64,000 bases of DNA from NCBI GenBank assembly GCA_039545295.1, contig BCIK01000002.1:274706-338705 (forward strand), read 5' to 3'. The translations under genes and the position numbers were made by a program. The notes beneath the pieces are model-generated. The model was not told the origin of the DNA. It made no database searches and saw nothing but the letters and a program-made list of their open reading frames with translations. Numbering within the stretch: the stretch's first letter is position 1; the number at the start of each line of letters is the position of its first letter. The DNA is from Udeniomyces pyricola (lineage: Eukaryota > Basidiomycota > Tremellomycetes > Cystofilobasidiales > Mrakiaceae). Positions 11,071 through 23,453 of this stretch are shown here, piece after piece.

Positions 11071-14000
11071 ATGGATCAACCGGTAACCCTTCCTTCCTCG
11101 TATCAATCCGTTTGCCCGATTCAAACCCTTGGGTCGCGGGCTATATACCACCGTACTCACCCACCTCCTTCTTCTCACTGTTCCGTGGACGATTGCCTTA
11201 TCAAATCTACCAGCCTCCGACCGTCTCCCGCCTTCCCCGCCCTGCCTCGTCCCCGACGAAAGCCCTCAAGCCCAGCGTGCCTGCCATGGCCCCCCTCGTC
11301 CCCTCCAACTCAGCTTCCATTGGTCTCCCAAATTCATCAGCATCATCATCTTCATCCACATCGTCTGCCATTGGACCCAACCTCAAACGCAAACCCTCTG
11401 AACCGCTCTTTCAGCCCGCCTCCAAGAAGCCGTCCTCTGCTACTGCCTCTCGACCGGCCTCATCTGCAAGCTCTTCTTCCACTACCACACTAAGGGGTAC
11501 CACCCGATCCACTTCAGGCACCCTCCCAGCATCATCCAGTATAACATCGGCCGCTACTCGGCGTGCTGCTGCTGGCGCAAATCCCCCTCTTGGCGGATCG
11601 ACCGCGTCCACTCGCGAATCCCGCCTCGCATCTTCTGCTCGGGCGGCAGCTACCTCTGGTGGTATAACAGGAAGAAGAAGTCCCAATATCCCAGTGGGAG
11701 GAGCGGGTGGAGCTGCCGCTAGTGCGAGTGCAGCGGGTAACATCCGGACGCGTCCGACGGCCGGGACGAGCGCACTTAGTCGAAGCGTTAGTCAACGGCC
11801 AGGATTGGGAGCAGCCGGAAGATCCGACTCGGGTGGCAGCGCCGGCGGAGCAAGCTCGAGTGATTTACACGTGAGTTGGGTCGTAGTTTGGATAATGTCC
11901 ACACGTTTGATAGTGTTGGCCACTTTCTCGAACTGGACCATGGTGAACGGGTGCCCGGACGAGTCCGATATCACGAACAAACAAGCTAAATTGAACGTTC
12001 TTGTCTTCTTGTCCTGTCGCTTTCTTACAGCTAACCAACGGCCGGTTAGGAGAGGTTGAGAAACAAATCATGAACATGAACGAGCTGCTTGGTCTCGAGA
12101 GGTCGAGAAGTATGTTTTCTCATCTTGACGTCAGGCTCCATGCGCTCTAACCCAAAGCAGCTCAGCATGCTGATGCCTACACTTTCGCCAATCTTTCGAC
12201 TCCATCCCATCACGGTGTTCTCATTTACAGTCATCAACCTCGAAACAGCTCAATCCACGCTTCAGACCCAACTGGCCCAGGCCAAGACATCCGAACAGAC
12301 GGCCTCGCTCACCATCTCTTCTCTGACCTCTGACTTCTCGCGTGAAAAAGCCGCATGGGCAAGGGATGTCGAAGACCTTGAGCGGGAGCGCAAGGATCGA
12401 GTTCGAATGGAAGGGGAGCTCCGAAAGATGGAGGACGAAGTGCGGAGGATTCGAAGCGAAGGCCGTGATCGGGAGGAGGAGACAAGAAGGGATGTTGAGC
12501 GGGAAAAGAGGAAGGTTCGAGAACTTGAGGAGGAGGTATCGGAGGAGAGAAGGGGACGAGAGCGGGAGAGAGAAGAAAAGGATGCGGTTAAGGTATGTGA
12601 GGCGACTGGTCGTTGATGTTCAATGCAGCCCAAGAAGGAGGAATTGTTGCGCTTCCGGATATCCAGAACCGATACTGAATGCCGAACACTGCTTCCTTGG
12701 TCTGTTTTTTTTTTGTTATCTAGTCTCAGCTCACCCATTTGACGACCGAATCCCTCACCTTGACCACCCAGCTATCGTTCCTCCAAACCCGATCGACGAC
12801 GCTTGAATCCACGGTATCCAAGTTGCAAGCGACACTTGCCGAGCTCACAGCGACTTCGGCCTCCCAAGTCGAGGCTGCAGCGGCCAAGGTTGAGGAAGCC
12901 GAACGTAAAGTTCGAGAGGGCGAAACGGAGCGACGAAAGCTTCACAACACTATTCAAGAGCTTAAGGGCAACATCCGGGTCTTCTGCAGGGTCCGACCTC
13001 CGATTGGTGAGAGCAACTACCTACGCGATGGTGTTCAGATTGCTGGTCGTTCGAGCGGTGACACTTGAGGCTGAACGACTCGGAACGGCGTTTCGATCAT
13101 GTTCTGTTTATCCTTTTCCCAGACGTTGAAGGACAGCTTGCATCTATCACTTATCCCGACCCTTCCGGTACTCAAATCGTTCTGAGCAACCCTTCGGAGT
13201 CAGCCATGGGCTCTACACGGGAACAAGCGATTCCCTTCACTTTCGACAAGGTTTGTTGCACTTCATATTGCAGCATCATGGCTTTTCCACTGGCCATGCT
13301 AGCCTTTGTTCTTCGATTCAAGCTTGTTGATCACAGAGCTGATGCCGTTCCTCTAGGTCTTTCAACCTGCCTCGACACAAGAGGACGTCTTTGAGGAGAT
13401 CTCAGCACTCACGCAATCAGTGCTGGATGGGTACAACTGCTGCATCTTTGCGTATGGTCAGACCGGCGCGGGCAAGTCATTCACGATGGAAGGTGGCTCA
13501 ACCCCCGAATCCATTGGTATGATTCCTCGAGCTGTCGCCAAAATCTTTGAGACAACCGAAAAGCTCAAGGAGCAAGGATGGGCGTACGAAATGGAGGGAC
13601 AATTCCTCGAAATCGTGAGTCATTGTTTTTCTACCGAAAACTGTTGCGGTGTCCGACTACCCCCCCCCCCTTTTTCGTACAACGGCGAGCTGACATCCTG
13701 ATTCCACCGCCTACCCCTTTGCTTCGCTCAACCATCTGTTACGCTCGCTCGCTTGGCAGTACAATGAAACTATCAACGACCTTCTCGGTTCGGCCGACTT
13801 CGACAAAAAGAAACATGAGATCAAGCACGAGAAAATTGGTCGTTCGACCAAGACGACCGTGACCGATGCTGCCGTTGGTCAGTGATCAGTTCCCATTAAT
13901 CATGTTACGATGTGTTGAGTTGCTGCATAGGAATGGCTTCTTTTGTATTTGCCTTAGGCAACTCGCTCACCACATGATCGAATCTTGTGCTTCACTTTCC

Positions 14001-15264
14001 GACGTGTAGTTCCTCTCCGCTCACCGAACCAAGTCAAGGGCCTTCTCGACAAGGCCAAGACTCGTCGTCAGGTGGCAGCGACGCTCATGAACGAAAGGTC
14101 TTCGCGATCGCATTCCGTCTTTTCTCTTCGTGTGACTGGTTCCAACAGTCTGACAGGCGAGTCGTGCGATGTACGTCATTTCCTACATGATTCCCTGACT
14201 TTTCTGTGATTCTTTCGATACACGACTCGCGCTCATGTTTATTCTACCTCGTTCACCACACACAAAAATTTTCCCTCTTCATTTTTTTTCGGACCTCTTT
14301 TCTAGGGCGTCCTGAACCTCGTCGATCTCGCCGGGTCAGAGCGTCTCGCATCCTCGGGCGCTGGCGAGAACAAAGATCGCCTCAAAGAAACTATCAACAT
14401 CAACAAGTCCCTCTCCGCTCTTGCGGATGTCATCGGTGCTCTGGGATCCGCCGCTTCCGGTTCGGGGGCGCATGTCCCTTATAGAAATTCGTGAGTCTTG
14501 TATCTGGTTGGACTTCGCATGTGTGTTCTAGGAAGGCTTAGCTTTTCGCGCCATGCGCAAGATGGGAGCGACAGGAAGCAAGGTCAATTGGAGCTTTACT
14601 GACCGACCGGGCTCCCCTCCTTTTTTTTTCTCTCATAGTAAACTCACCTACCTCCTCCAAACTTCTCTCTCTGGCCAGGTCCGTGTATTCTTCCTCTTTT
14701 GCCCTGTACTAAGATCATTCTCCCTCGTGTCGGTCCATCATTCGCCGCTTTCGGTCTTGTCCGAAGGTCCCAACGCCAACGGTCTCTTGGTTCTGATTGC
14801 TTCACATTTCCCTTTGTTTGTTGCCGTAAATGGTCATTTTCCCCTTCAGAGCAAAACTCTCATGGTTCTCAATCTGTCTCCCTTGGCGGCCCATCTCTCG
14901 GAATCTCTCGTCTCGCTTCGGTTCGCGACCAAGGTCAGTCACACCAGCCGTTTATCGCTTTAAAGCGTGATAGATCCCCTACATGTTTTTTTTTTCTCCT
15001 CCGGTTAACGAGTGTGAAGTCCTATGGACGAGGAAAAGATCTTGGTCTACGAGGCAGGGAACCCTAAACCATGAAAGTCATGAGATGGGTGACCAAACAA
15101 AAAGAGGTCGACGGCGTTTGTCACCTTGAATTAATTTAGTGCTCACACACATCATTGCATTCATTCGTGCTCTTCATATCCTCTATCTTGATATATTCAC
15201 GCATGCTCTGCAGGTCAACTCGACCCAAATCGGCACGGCAAAGAAAGTCGTCATGTCCAAGTAG
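11071..15264 (+). CDS. kinesin-14, C-terminal motor (Kar3-like)
   Basis: This is a minus-end-directed microtubule motor expected to act in spindle assembly and nuclear fusion. Thirteen exons (11071-11082, 11214-11870, 12031-12109, 12231-12592, 12724-13006, 13123-13250, 13357-13614, 13760-13877, 14010-14170, 14306-14490, 14639-14678, 14850-14933, 15214-15264) sum to 2418 nt, or 805 aa. Order: a Ser/Ala/Pro-rich basic tail (about residues 1-230); a long coiled coil rich in Glu/Arg/Lys; the kinesin-14 neck [17 protein letters not shown] directly before the motor; P-loop GQTGAGKS; switch I NERSSRSH; switch [10 protein letters not shown]; and the end [10 protein letters not shown]...RFATKVNSTQIG. 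The neck-then-motor order at the C-terminus defines the class. The start is a 12-nt exon (MDQP) that joins in phase to [10 protein letters not shown]. Confidence 0.95.
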
Positions 15265-16285
15265 TGGACGGACGCATAACCGACGCCTTATTTGCTTATC
15301 TTTGTTTTTTCTTCTTCTGTCTCTCTCTCTCTTTTTTTTTTTCGTCTCACATCCTCCTCCTCCTCCCTTCCTTTCTTCCTTCTTTGATCCTCGGCCCGGA
15401 GCCTGTCTTTTGATATGTATGTCATGGATTGGCAGATCCGGTTTGGTTCCTGTCGTGTGACAAATCAATTTTCTTTTTTTTTCTTTTCTTTTTCGATCCT
15501 CTTGCTTCCTCTCGGACTGACTTGTATCCGGCGGGCGGCTCGACGATCCGGGCGCGCTTTGGTTCCCTCATCGCCTAATATATGATACATTCTTTCGGCT
15601 GGAAGACGATCGGCGCTCGCCGTCGACGCTATGCTTGCTCCATACGTCTTTCGTAGAAGCAAGATGGATGGCAGAGGTGGTAAAGGTAGGTCAGGGGAAG
15701 GTGAGAAGAGGGAGGCAAGGGTGCTGGTGGTCAGACGGTATTAGTCATCATGCGAGGGAAGATGGACAGAATTGGATGGGAAAGGATGGCATTCATTTCA
15801 AAAGAAGAGCCTCCCGATCGCTGTCCGTGTTTCGATGGGCGAACTTTTTACTGCGGAACGACGAGGCCTTTTCCCTGGACCCTTCCCCCCCCGTCTTTCG
15901 TTGCGTTTCACATTAATCTCACCGGCCCTTCCTTTTTTCTTCTTCTTCTTCTGTTTTTTTTTTCCCTTTGTTGGTTGCATGGGGTCCACTTTCAGTCTTT
16001 CGTGAAGTCCATGGCGAATATCGAATCCCATGACGTCGCACGTAATAAGTGAGTACATCCTACTACTCTCGCACCTACTGATTTCCTCGACTATATATAG
16101 ATGGTTACACACGTGATCCCCCCCCCCCCACCCACCTTTGTCCTTCGCTCGTATCACTACTCAACTTGGATGGTACGGTTTGCAACAGGTTACGATCTTG
16201 TCGTTCCATGCTCAGATCGTTTTCCTTCTAAATGGGCTAACAGTCTGTGTGCACGTGTACAGGCATGAGCGTTAGCCTTCGATTT

Positions 16286-16313
16286 TATTGTTATTATTAT
16301 TATTATTATTATT
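16286..16313 (+). repeat. (TTA)n microsatellite
   Basis: About eight tandem TTA units lie between the kinesin gene and the transcription-factor gene. Confidence 0.85.
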
Positions 16314-16382
16314 GAATTGGATTGCATTGGATACATGAAGAAGCAGAGAAAAGAGAGAGATAATCGACACAAAATGAAGGAC

Positions 16383-16386
<4 letters not shown>

Positions 16387-16433
<47 letters not shown>

Positions 16434-16499
16434 GGAAAGAGAGAGAGAGAGAGGAAGGAAAGAGAGAGAGAGAGAGGAAGGAAAGAGAGAGAGAGATAG
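16387..16499 (+). repeat. (GA)n microsatellite with GGAAGGAAA interruptions
   Basis: A 45-nt pure GA run is followed by three GA blocks separated by near-identical GGAAGGAAA spacers. That gives a higher-order tandem of about 28 nt. Length polymorphism is likely. Confidence 0.85.
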
Positions 16500-17106
16500 C
16501 AGTGAAGGGAAAAAGGTGCTTAAAAGACAGTCAGAGTTCCGAAGCGTTGAAAAAAAAAAAAAAAAAAAAAGAGGGAAGGAGGGAGAAAGAGAATGAGACG
16601 AGCCATCGAGAGCCTAGGCAGAACATAGACTAGATTACAGGTAGAGGTAGAGATGGAGGTCACACAAGAATTAAAAACAAGTGATTAAGGGCAGGACAGA
16701 TCGAAGGAAGCAGAGAGGAAGAAAAATAAGGAAGTAGGAAGACAGACAGTAAAGCAAAGCAAGGAAGAAACACGCAGAGGGGAATATTGAGAAATCGAAG
16801 GTAAGAAGAATGACCGCGAGATGGATGTTCCGATCGAGTGTGGAATGACCTAAGCGACGGTGGATTGGTTTCAAGAGAAGGAGATGACCCGCAACGATCT
16901 CGGGACTAAGATCATGCCCCAAGCGTGACGAAAATGAAAAGGCTGTCCATGTCCGCGGTGGACTAAAAAGGAATATTAAGCAAAGTGCGAATGATAGACA
17001 AAGACGATATGGGTCGAGGGAACCGAGAGAGGAGGAAGAGATAGGCAAAGCATGAAGAAGCAAAGAAAGAACTAAAAGGAGAAGACAGTCGAGATAGAAC
17101 ACATGG

Positions 17107-19102
17107 CTAATCCTGCTCGCCCCAAGCAACAAAAGAGGTGGTCCTACGCTCAAAGGTCCCCGGAGCCTCTACTGCCTCTTGGGAACCCCAACCCAAGGGG
17201 TACGTCGTCGAAAAGAATCCGCCTCGGCTCGAGACGAAGAATGGATCGTACGAGGAATCGTCTTCACCAGCGATTGTCGGAATAGGACTGACGGAGAAGC
17301 CAAGACCAAGGAGGGGGGCATCCATTGCGTCGTCATCCGCTACATCGAGTGAGATCGTCGGGAACTTGGAAGAGGTGGAGCTGGTCAAGTATGGGGTAGA
17401 TGCGATGGAGTATGTGGACGAAGATCGCTCCATTTCGACAACACCCGAGATGGGTTGGAAGGGAGAGGGCGTTGCACAAGGCACCGATGTGGCAGAGGGC
17501 AATGGGTGGTACCGAGCGAACTGAACCGGGTCGGCGATTGTGGCAGGCATCGAAGCGGTGGATGGGGTTTGAAACTGCCACTCGGAGCCTTTGAGGTAGC
17601 TGGGGGGAGGTTGGGACGGGGAAAGGGAAGAAGTCGTTGGAGAGCAGATGATTGGTTCGACCAACTGGCCCGAGATCTCGTCGCCGCCAGTCATGGCGTT
17701 CGAGTAGGGGGTGGGGAAGTAGGTTGGAAAGTAGGTAGTGACAGGTGTGTTGGGAGTCGATCCAGTGTATGACGAAGACGAGGCTCCCCCCCAGACGGAC
17801 GAGCCAGCCGAGGAGGATTGGGATGTCGAGGCTGTCATGGCATACGAGACTGGCCTCTCGGGAACCTTTCTCGTCGGCGTGACGGCAATGAGCGACTGGG
17901 GAGTGGAGATGGGCGATAAAGTGTAAGACGTCGAGGAAGATCGAACGCTGTATGGTTGAATCGAGGTCCACTGGGACGACCCCGCGGTCGGGTCGTCAGG
18001 GATTGGGGAAGACGATGCAAGCGGTGCATGGGCAGGGCCAAAGGCATGTGGGTGAAGACTTTGGTCACCCTCGTACGAGCCGGAACTGGAGGCACATCGT
18101 CGCAGAACCGAAGGAAACGGGAGCGACTTGTTCTGAGGAAGCGTGAAGGGAACAAGACATCGCGTCGGAGCAAAGGGAAGCAAACAAAAGGTAGCAGAAA
18201 AAGAAGAACAGGATCAAAGGAAAACCGGGAAGCGTTAGCGTCGATCACATTGGTTCCGCTTTCCAACTCCTCGGACATCCCTTCCTTGACCCATCGGAGG
18301 ATATAACACCGTCACATCGCCCCACCACCCGCTCGACCGGCCGATACTCGTTCACACGACTTACCTCTTGTGATGCCGTGTTGACGCGTTTGGTCGGAGG
18401 AGGAGGGGGGAAAGCCAGGCTTAGTACAGGCGGCGCCTTGCAGGGTGCAGTGATGTTGAGAAGATTGGCGGCAGCGAGCTTGCCGGCCTTGACCGCCTTG
18501 ATGGCGGCGCCTCCCCGAGGTACAATGTAGCCGAGGGCCTTTAGGTTCTTGAGGTGCGACTTGCGCTCCTTCGTCGCCTGATTGGTAGCATCGTCCACTG
18601 GAAGGTAGAGACACTCGCGCTTCACACGAGTACAGTTTGCGCAGCGGGTCAGGCCGTCACAACGGACCTTTCTGTGGAGCCAAAGGTGAGGTTGAACGTG
18701 GGGAAGGATGAAGAGGGAAGGGCATTTTACAAATGAGGAAGGCGAGAACAGGGCAAGGCAAAGAGGGGACAAAAAAAAAGAAAGAACCAGACACGATCGA
18801 CATGAGAGTCATCAGCCATGGATTCGGACCAAACAGAGAAGTTTCTAAGGCGATGCCAGGCCAAGGATCCGAGGAGTCCTCAGTATCATCTTGGAAAATC
18901 CAGAGGACCAGCACTTCACGTACCGTTTACGACAGTACTCGCAGGCCTTTGAGATTCTCGAGCGGCCTGTGCTGACATCATCGTGTGAGGCACTGGAGGA
19001 CGCCGAGGAAGATCGAGCATGAGACGGGCGAGTTGGGGTCGACGCTTCGCTCAGGTGAGTGAGGGCAAAAGGAGGGAGAGCACGGGGAGCGTTGTACGTC
19101 AT
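17107..19102 (-). CDS. Zn2Cys6 fungal transcription factor
   Basis: Exons 19102-18924, 18671-18365, 18284-18226 and 18085-17107 give 507 aa. After a Ser-rich N-terminus the binuclear zinc cluster spans the first splice: ACEYCRKR joins KVRCDGLTRCANCTRVKREC. This gives six cysteines in the pattern C-X2-C-X6-C-X6-C-X2-C-X6-C, a DNA-binding domain found only in fungi and relatives. A basic linker (TKERKSHLKNLKALGY) follows. The remaining ~350 residues are Ser/Thr/Pro-rich with acidic patches (SLDVADDDAMDAPLL, AGEDDSSYDPF) that could activate transcription. I see no fungal-specific middle homology region, so it is a short member of the class. Targets cannot be inferred; the next gene upstream on the same strand is sulfite oxidase, 2.6 kb away. 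Confidence 0.88.
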
Positions 19103-21699
19103 ATCGAGCAGGAGGTGGACGAGTAAATTCGGAGGGCGAGGCGAGGAACTTGGTTGATTGTTCGGACAGCTGGAAGAAAGGTCCGCCTTGAAGCTTGTTG
19201 TAACCTCAGAGGATAGCGAGGTAAAGCTGAATGAGGTCGAGTACGATGGAGCCAAGCGAAGGTGAAAAGCGATGGATGACAGGAGATGAATGTGAATGGG
19301 GAGAAAATACTTGGACGGAAAGGGAACGTCAACGGCTGCCGGCATGCCAATAATTAATAACGTCCGGGAATCATTCGGATGCGAGGCCTCTCCGGCCTCG
19401 TATTGAGAAACGATAATGTCTCGGGAAGATTCTTGCGAGGGAAATTGATCGGTATTGGGTCCCTTTTCCCCGCACATCCCACGTTCCACATTCAATCGTG
19501 CGACACGTTACTCCGGCAGGATATTGGATCGTCGGTCGGCCCGCCCGGGCTTGCTAATCCACTCTCCGTAATGCGTCATTCATTTTGCGCCTCAACCTGG
19601 CCTCGATATCATGCATGCCTTTCATCCCATGTATATTCTCCATACATCGCCATGCACCGTGCACCGTGCGTCATGACTGCGAATCACTGCTTGGCTTTCG
19701 GGCATCTTGCATCATGTGTTTGTGCCACGCGCACTACGTCGGCTTGACTATCACTCGTTGCATGTATCACATGCATGACGACGTACCACAGCAGTAACGC
19801 ACGTACGTATACAGCTCATGCTTAGACGTTATACCTCCATTGCATGAGACGAAGAAATCTCTTCACTGCATGGTCCGGGAGTAATCTTCCGCATCGGATT
19901 GTCATGTACGTTACTCCGAGCCATCTGCGAGTGGGCCAAACTGTGATCAGAGCCGAACATCAAACATGGCATGCAGCACTGGGAGCCGACCTTCTTCCTC
20001 ACATATGATGAATATATAACTCCTTGGGATTGTAGTGTCTGAAGGTGGATCTACAATTAGCTGCCTTCCAAATTCCAAATTCCAGACTTCAAGCAGAAAC
20101 AGGTCTCTTCGATCGAATGTCTCGGATGAGATCTTTCGGCACTTCGCTTCAGTGCTTGGGCGCCTGGGCGTAACTTCCGGACCGAGCTGAGGCCAGCCAA
20201 AATAGCCGAGAGAGAAGCTGATACAGACGCGCTGATGCATGACGCATCGATAGATATGATATCCGACGTATATGATGCATCACAATGCATATGACAGACA
20301 ATGATGCACGCGCGCACTGAGTACTCATCGATGATCAACCGCAGCTGTGTTTCACTCTCGTCGTCGTGTTCTTCCACGTCCCTGATCGCTGATCGATGAA
20401 TTCCTGTCTGTTGATTGTTTCTGTACGTGTGTACTTGCGTAAGAGATCTGCGCCCTGCGATTGGGCCGATGTGCGATCCACCAGAAATTATCCGCGCTGT
20501 TCGTCATATATACCCCTTGATGCTCGCATGTTCTGGCTTGGCTGCCGCCTTTGATGACATGACTATCAGCTGTATCAAACATCATGTATCATGTATCATA
20601 TGTACTGTATTATCCAACAAACATTGATACATGATCTGCAGCTTGACTCATGTGATCTCATGAGAATCCAGAATTTAGATGTCTGAACAGTCGAAGCATG
20701 CCGTGCTTATAGTCGAGTCTCAAAACTTCGTATAGGACGAGGCCAGGAAACGTGTACGATCACATGGATATCGCGGTTTTTCGTCACTGGCGTCAGCGAT
20801 CGATGTTCGATAGCGGTGATCGATCAACGATCACGATTGATGATTAGCGCGCCTGGCGCGTGGCGTCCGAGATCGTCCGGATCCTCCAACCTGCATGCAG
20901 GTTTCAGAACTCCAGTGCCCCAGTACGTACTCCAGTACAACGTCTTCAGTACTCACTACAGTCAACTCAATCTAAACCCATGACTTCGGTGGACACCCAA
21001 GCCTATGGGCATAGAAGGAGTATGGGCCTCCAGAGCGAACTGCGTTCAAGATGTTCGTCGACATTTAATATGCAGTCGTTCTAGTTTGACGCACCGCCGC
21101 AACTTATACCGTACGTACGTACACGTACAGATGTTCCGGCCTCAATGAGCTCGTGCCAATCATGTTGCATGTGCCCCATGATATGTCTTTGATCAACTAT
21201 GAGGTTGGATACAGTAGCCACGACATTCGTGCAAACCGTTGTCGTGGCGTGTAGCATTTGACGTGTATGGATATATGAACACACAGTATGAACACATGAA
21301 CGTATCAAAGGGTCACCGTGTGCCGCGGACTGTGGACCGACGAGCGACGTCCGGGCATGGACGTGATATGGTAACATATGGACCTTGGACGTATGTACGT
21401 ATATGTATCATGATCGACGATCGATGCATGATCATATGTGATGGCTGCGCGCGACGCGCGCGTTCCAAAACAATCAATCAATCCATAGATTGTCGTCAAT
21501 GCTGTGATGTCAGTGTAACGTGTAAGCTTGTAAGCTGGGCGCTAGGCGCTGGATATCGGAGGACGTGTAAGATGCAAGCACGTAGAACGTCATGTTCTAC
21601 AGTGATATTCAACACCCGATCTACGGTACCTGGTGCCGTCCGGCCGAACCATCATCAAAGGATCATCCTTATTTCCTGCCCGGGGTTGCTATGTGCTTC
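19103..21699. other. gene-free stretch rich in short palindromes
   Basis: This lies between the sulfite oxidase stop and the transcription-factor start, both minus. I find no spliceable coding sequence or RNA gene. The sequence is visibly enriched in CATG, GATC, ACGT and TGCA palindromes from about 19600 to 21500, for example runs of GTACGTAC near 21110 and GCGCGCGACGCGCGCG near 21447. It probably includes the promoter of the transcription factor. Confidence 0.5.
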
Positions 21700-23453
21700 T
21701 CACACCTCTCCGACACTCCATCCCTCCATCCCAACTCCTCTGACGTTCCAGAGACCCTCCCTCCTCTGCTCATGACCCTCTTTATCGACAGCTTTGCCAA
21801 CGATCCACCCCATTCCCAGCCCGGAGCCTGGTGCTGATTTGTTGGATTCGACTTCGAGGGTCGTCTCCCAAAGAATCCAGCCCCATTCGTGCTCGCCATC
21901 CCCGTCTGCGGCCGGACCGCGGTCGAGCGAGGCAGCAGTCCACGAACCAGCCGGGTGAGTAGCGGCAAGTGAGCGAACATCGTTGAGCGAGCCGGTAGGG
22001 GGTCGAGAGAGAGCGACGGTCGGAACGAAGGTGACGAGGACTTGTGCGATTGGAATACCTGAAGCGATAAAGCGAACACCGAAGAATAAATCGTCAAGCA
22101 TGATGAGGATCGTTGACTTCAGGAGAAGACATCCTGACGTTCATGATAGAACGAAACGCTGACCGTGAGAACCCAGAGCGTAACCTCGAACCTTGATCTT
22201 CTTCCATCTCATTCCATTCTGATCGTGACTTTCCAGCACGGATACCGGGCCTATGACGAGGTTCATGCCATATTCTTCAATCGGGGCCTCCTTGGCCATG
22301 GCCGCCGCCTTTTCTGTTTTCGAGGGTGCGGTTAGAGTTGAGGGAAGACGTTTGTAGTCCGAGGTTTCATAGAAATTGATGGACTGAGACGATCGGGAAA
22401 AACAAAGGTCGTGAGTAGGGCATGGAAAAGTCAGTGTGTCAGCATTCTCCTGACATTGATAAAGAGACAAGAGAGCATATGCGCAGATGCCCAATGATCG
22501 GATAGAGGCAGACTGACGGGGAAAGAGCGGACCGCAATACGTTCCAGGAATTTGACGGATCGGGCACCGATGATGCCTGGAGTGACGATCCTGAGGGGCC
22601 CGCCGTGCGTTGAAGGTAGATCGACTCCATTGACGCCATAAGCCAAGATGAAAGGGGCAGCATCGGGAGACCTATCGCCATTGATGTCAATAGGTAGTCT
22701 CATATTGATAAACAACGAGTAGATCACTCAGGCTAGGGAGAAGCCTCACATGATGCGATCATAGGATAGACTCGATCCAAACCACTCGTCTTCCTCGCAC
22801 GGACCGACGTCCGATTCAAAGTGAATGTGTAGTTGCGAGGTGTCTCGCCCCTCTGAGGTTGTAGGGAACCCGAGAGCGACAAGGAGCGTTCGTAGAGGGG
22901 TCCCTTTCCAGAGAAGGTTTGCTATGGCTGAGGACGACCATTGTACCCCTGTCCAACCGTAGTCGAGAGAATCGGGGCAAAACCAGCGTCAATCGGTCGC
23001 GCGTCATCCGTCTCCGGATTTGCCCTCTTATCAAACAGAAACGGGCTAACCTTCCGTCTCGCGCACCATACTCAACTCGTCCCGACGTAGGCCTGCACAT
23101 GGGAGACACGCTCTCAGAGTTCGTTCTTGGCCCATCCCTTTGAGGGCGTCGATGTCGCCCAGCCAAATGACAAGATCCCTGCCAGCAGCTACCTCCTGGC
23201 TTACATCCCTCCTTCCAACACTACTCATCTCCTCTTGCTCAGGGCCCTCACAAAGTCTGTCTGCGACCTCGAGAGCAGCGACGAGAGACTCTTCTACGCC
23301 CACACGGAGATTCCAATTTGAGACGGCCTCGGCCTTGGAATGGTTGCGTCGAAAGGCGAGCGACATAGGCGTGTAGAAGTGGTCGAGCAAAGCGGCAAGC
23401 TGAGGCTCAGCATTTCTGGGGCTATCTTGATGGATGATGGATGGAGATGACAT
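21700..23453 (-). CDS. molybdopterin-dependent sulfite oxidase family enzyme
   Basis: Exons 23453-23051, 22948-22750, 22671-22518, 22383-22164 and 22058-21700 give 444 aa. It is expected to oxidise sulfite to sulfate with a molybdenum cofactor. Visible family text: FRRNH (Moco-binding Arg/His region), PCAGLRRDEL around the cysteine that ligates Mo, GVQWSSSAIANLLWKGTPLR, YGVNGVDLPSTHGGPLRIV, PGIIGARSVKFLERI and ETSDYKRLP. The dimerisation domain then ends LWNVRGVGMEGWSVGEV. There is no N-terminal cytochrome b5 domain and no mitochondrial presequence, so it resembles the plant type that passes electrons to oxygen. The C-terminal three residues (GEV) are not a PTS1 signal, so its location is open. 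Exon 1 carries a poorly conserved insert between the FRRNH and CAG motifs. Confidence 0.88.

Larger units (their letters stand above)
15265..17106. other. convergent intergenic region with microsatellites
   Basis: This holds the 3' regions of the kinesin (+) and the Zn2Cys6 factor (minus). There are C/T-rich tracts to about 16000, an (ATT)n run at 16286-16313, a (GA)n tract at 16387-16499, poly-A at 16551-16570, and then purine-rich sequence. No gene is seen. Confidence 0.5.

Noticed and set aside
16387..16499. Possible coding (Arg/Glu repeat) frame
   Set aside because: It is a GA microsatellite; the long frame is a by-product of the repeat.
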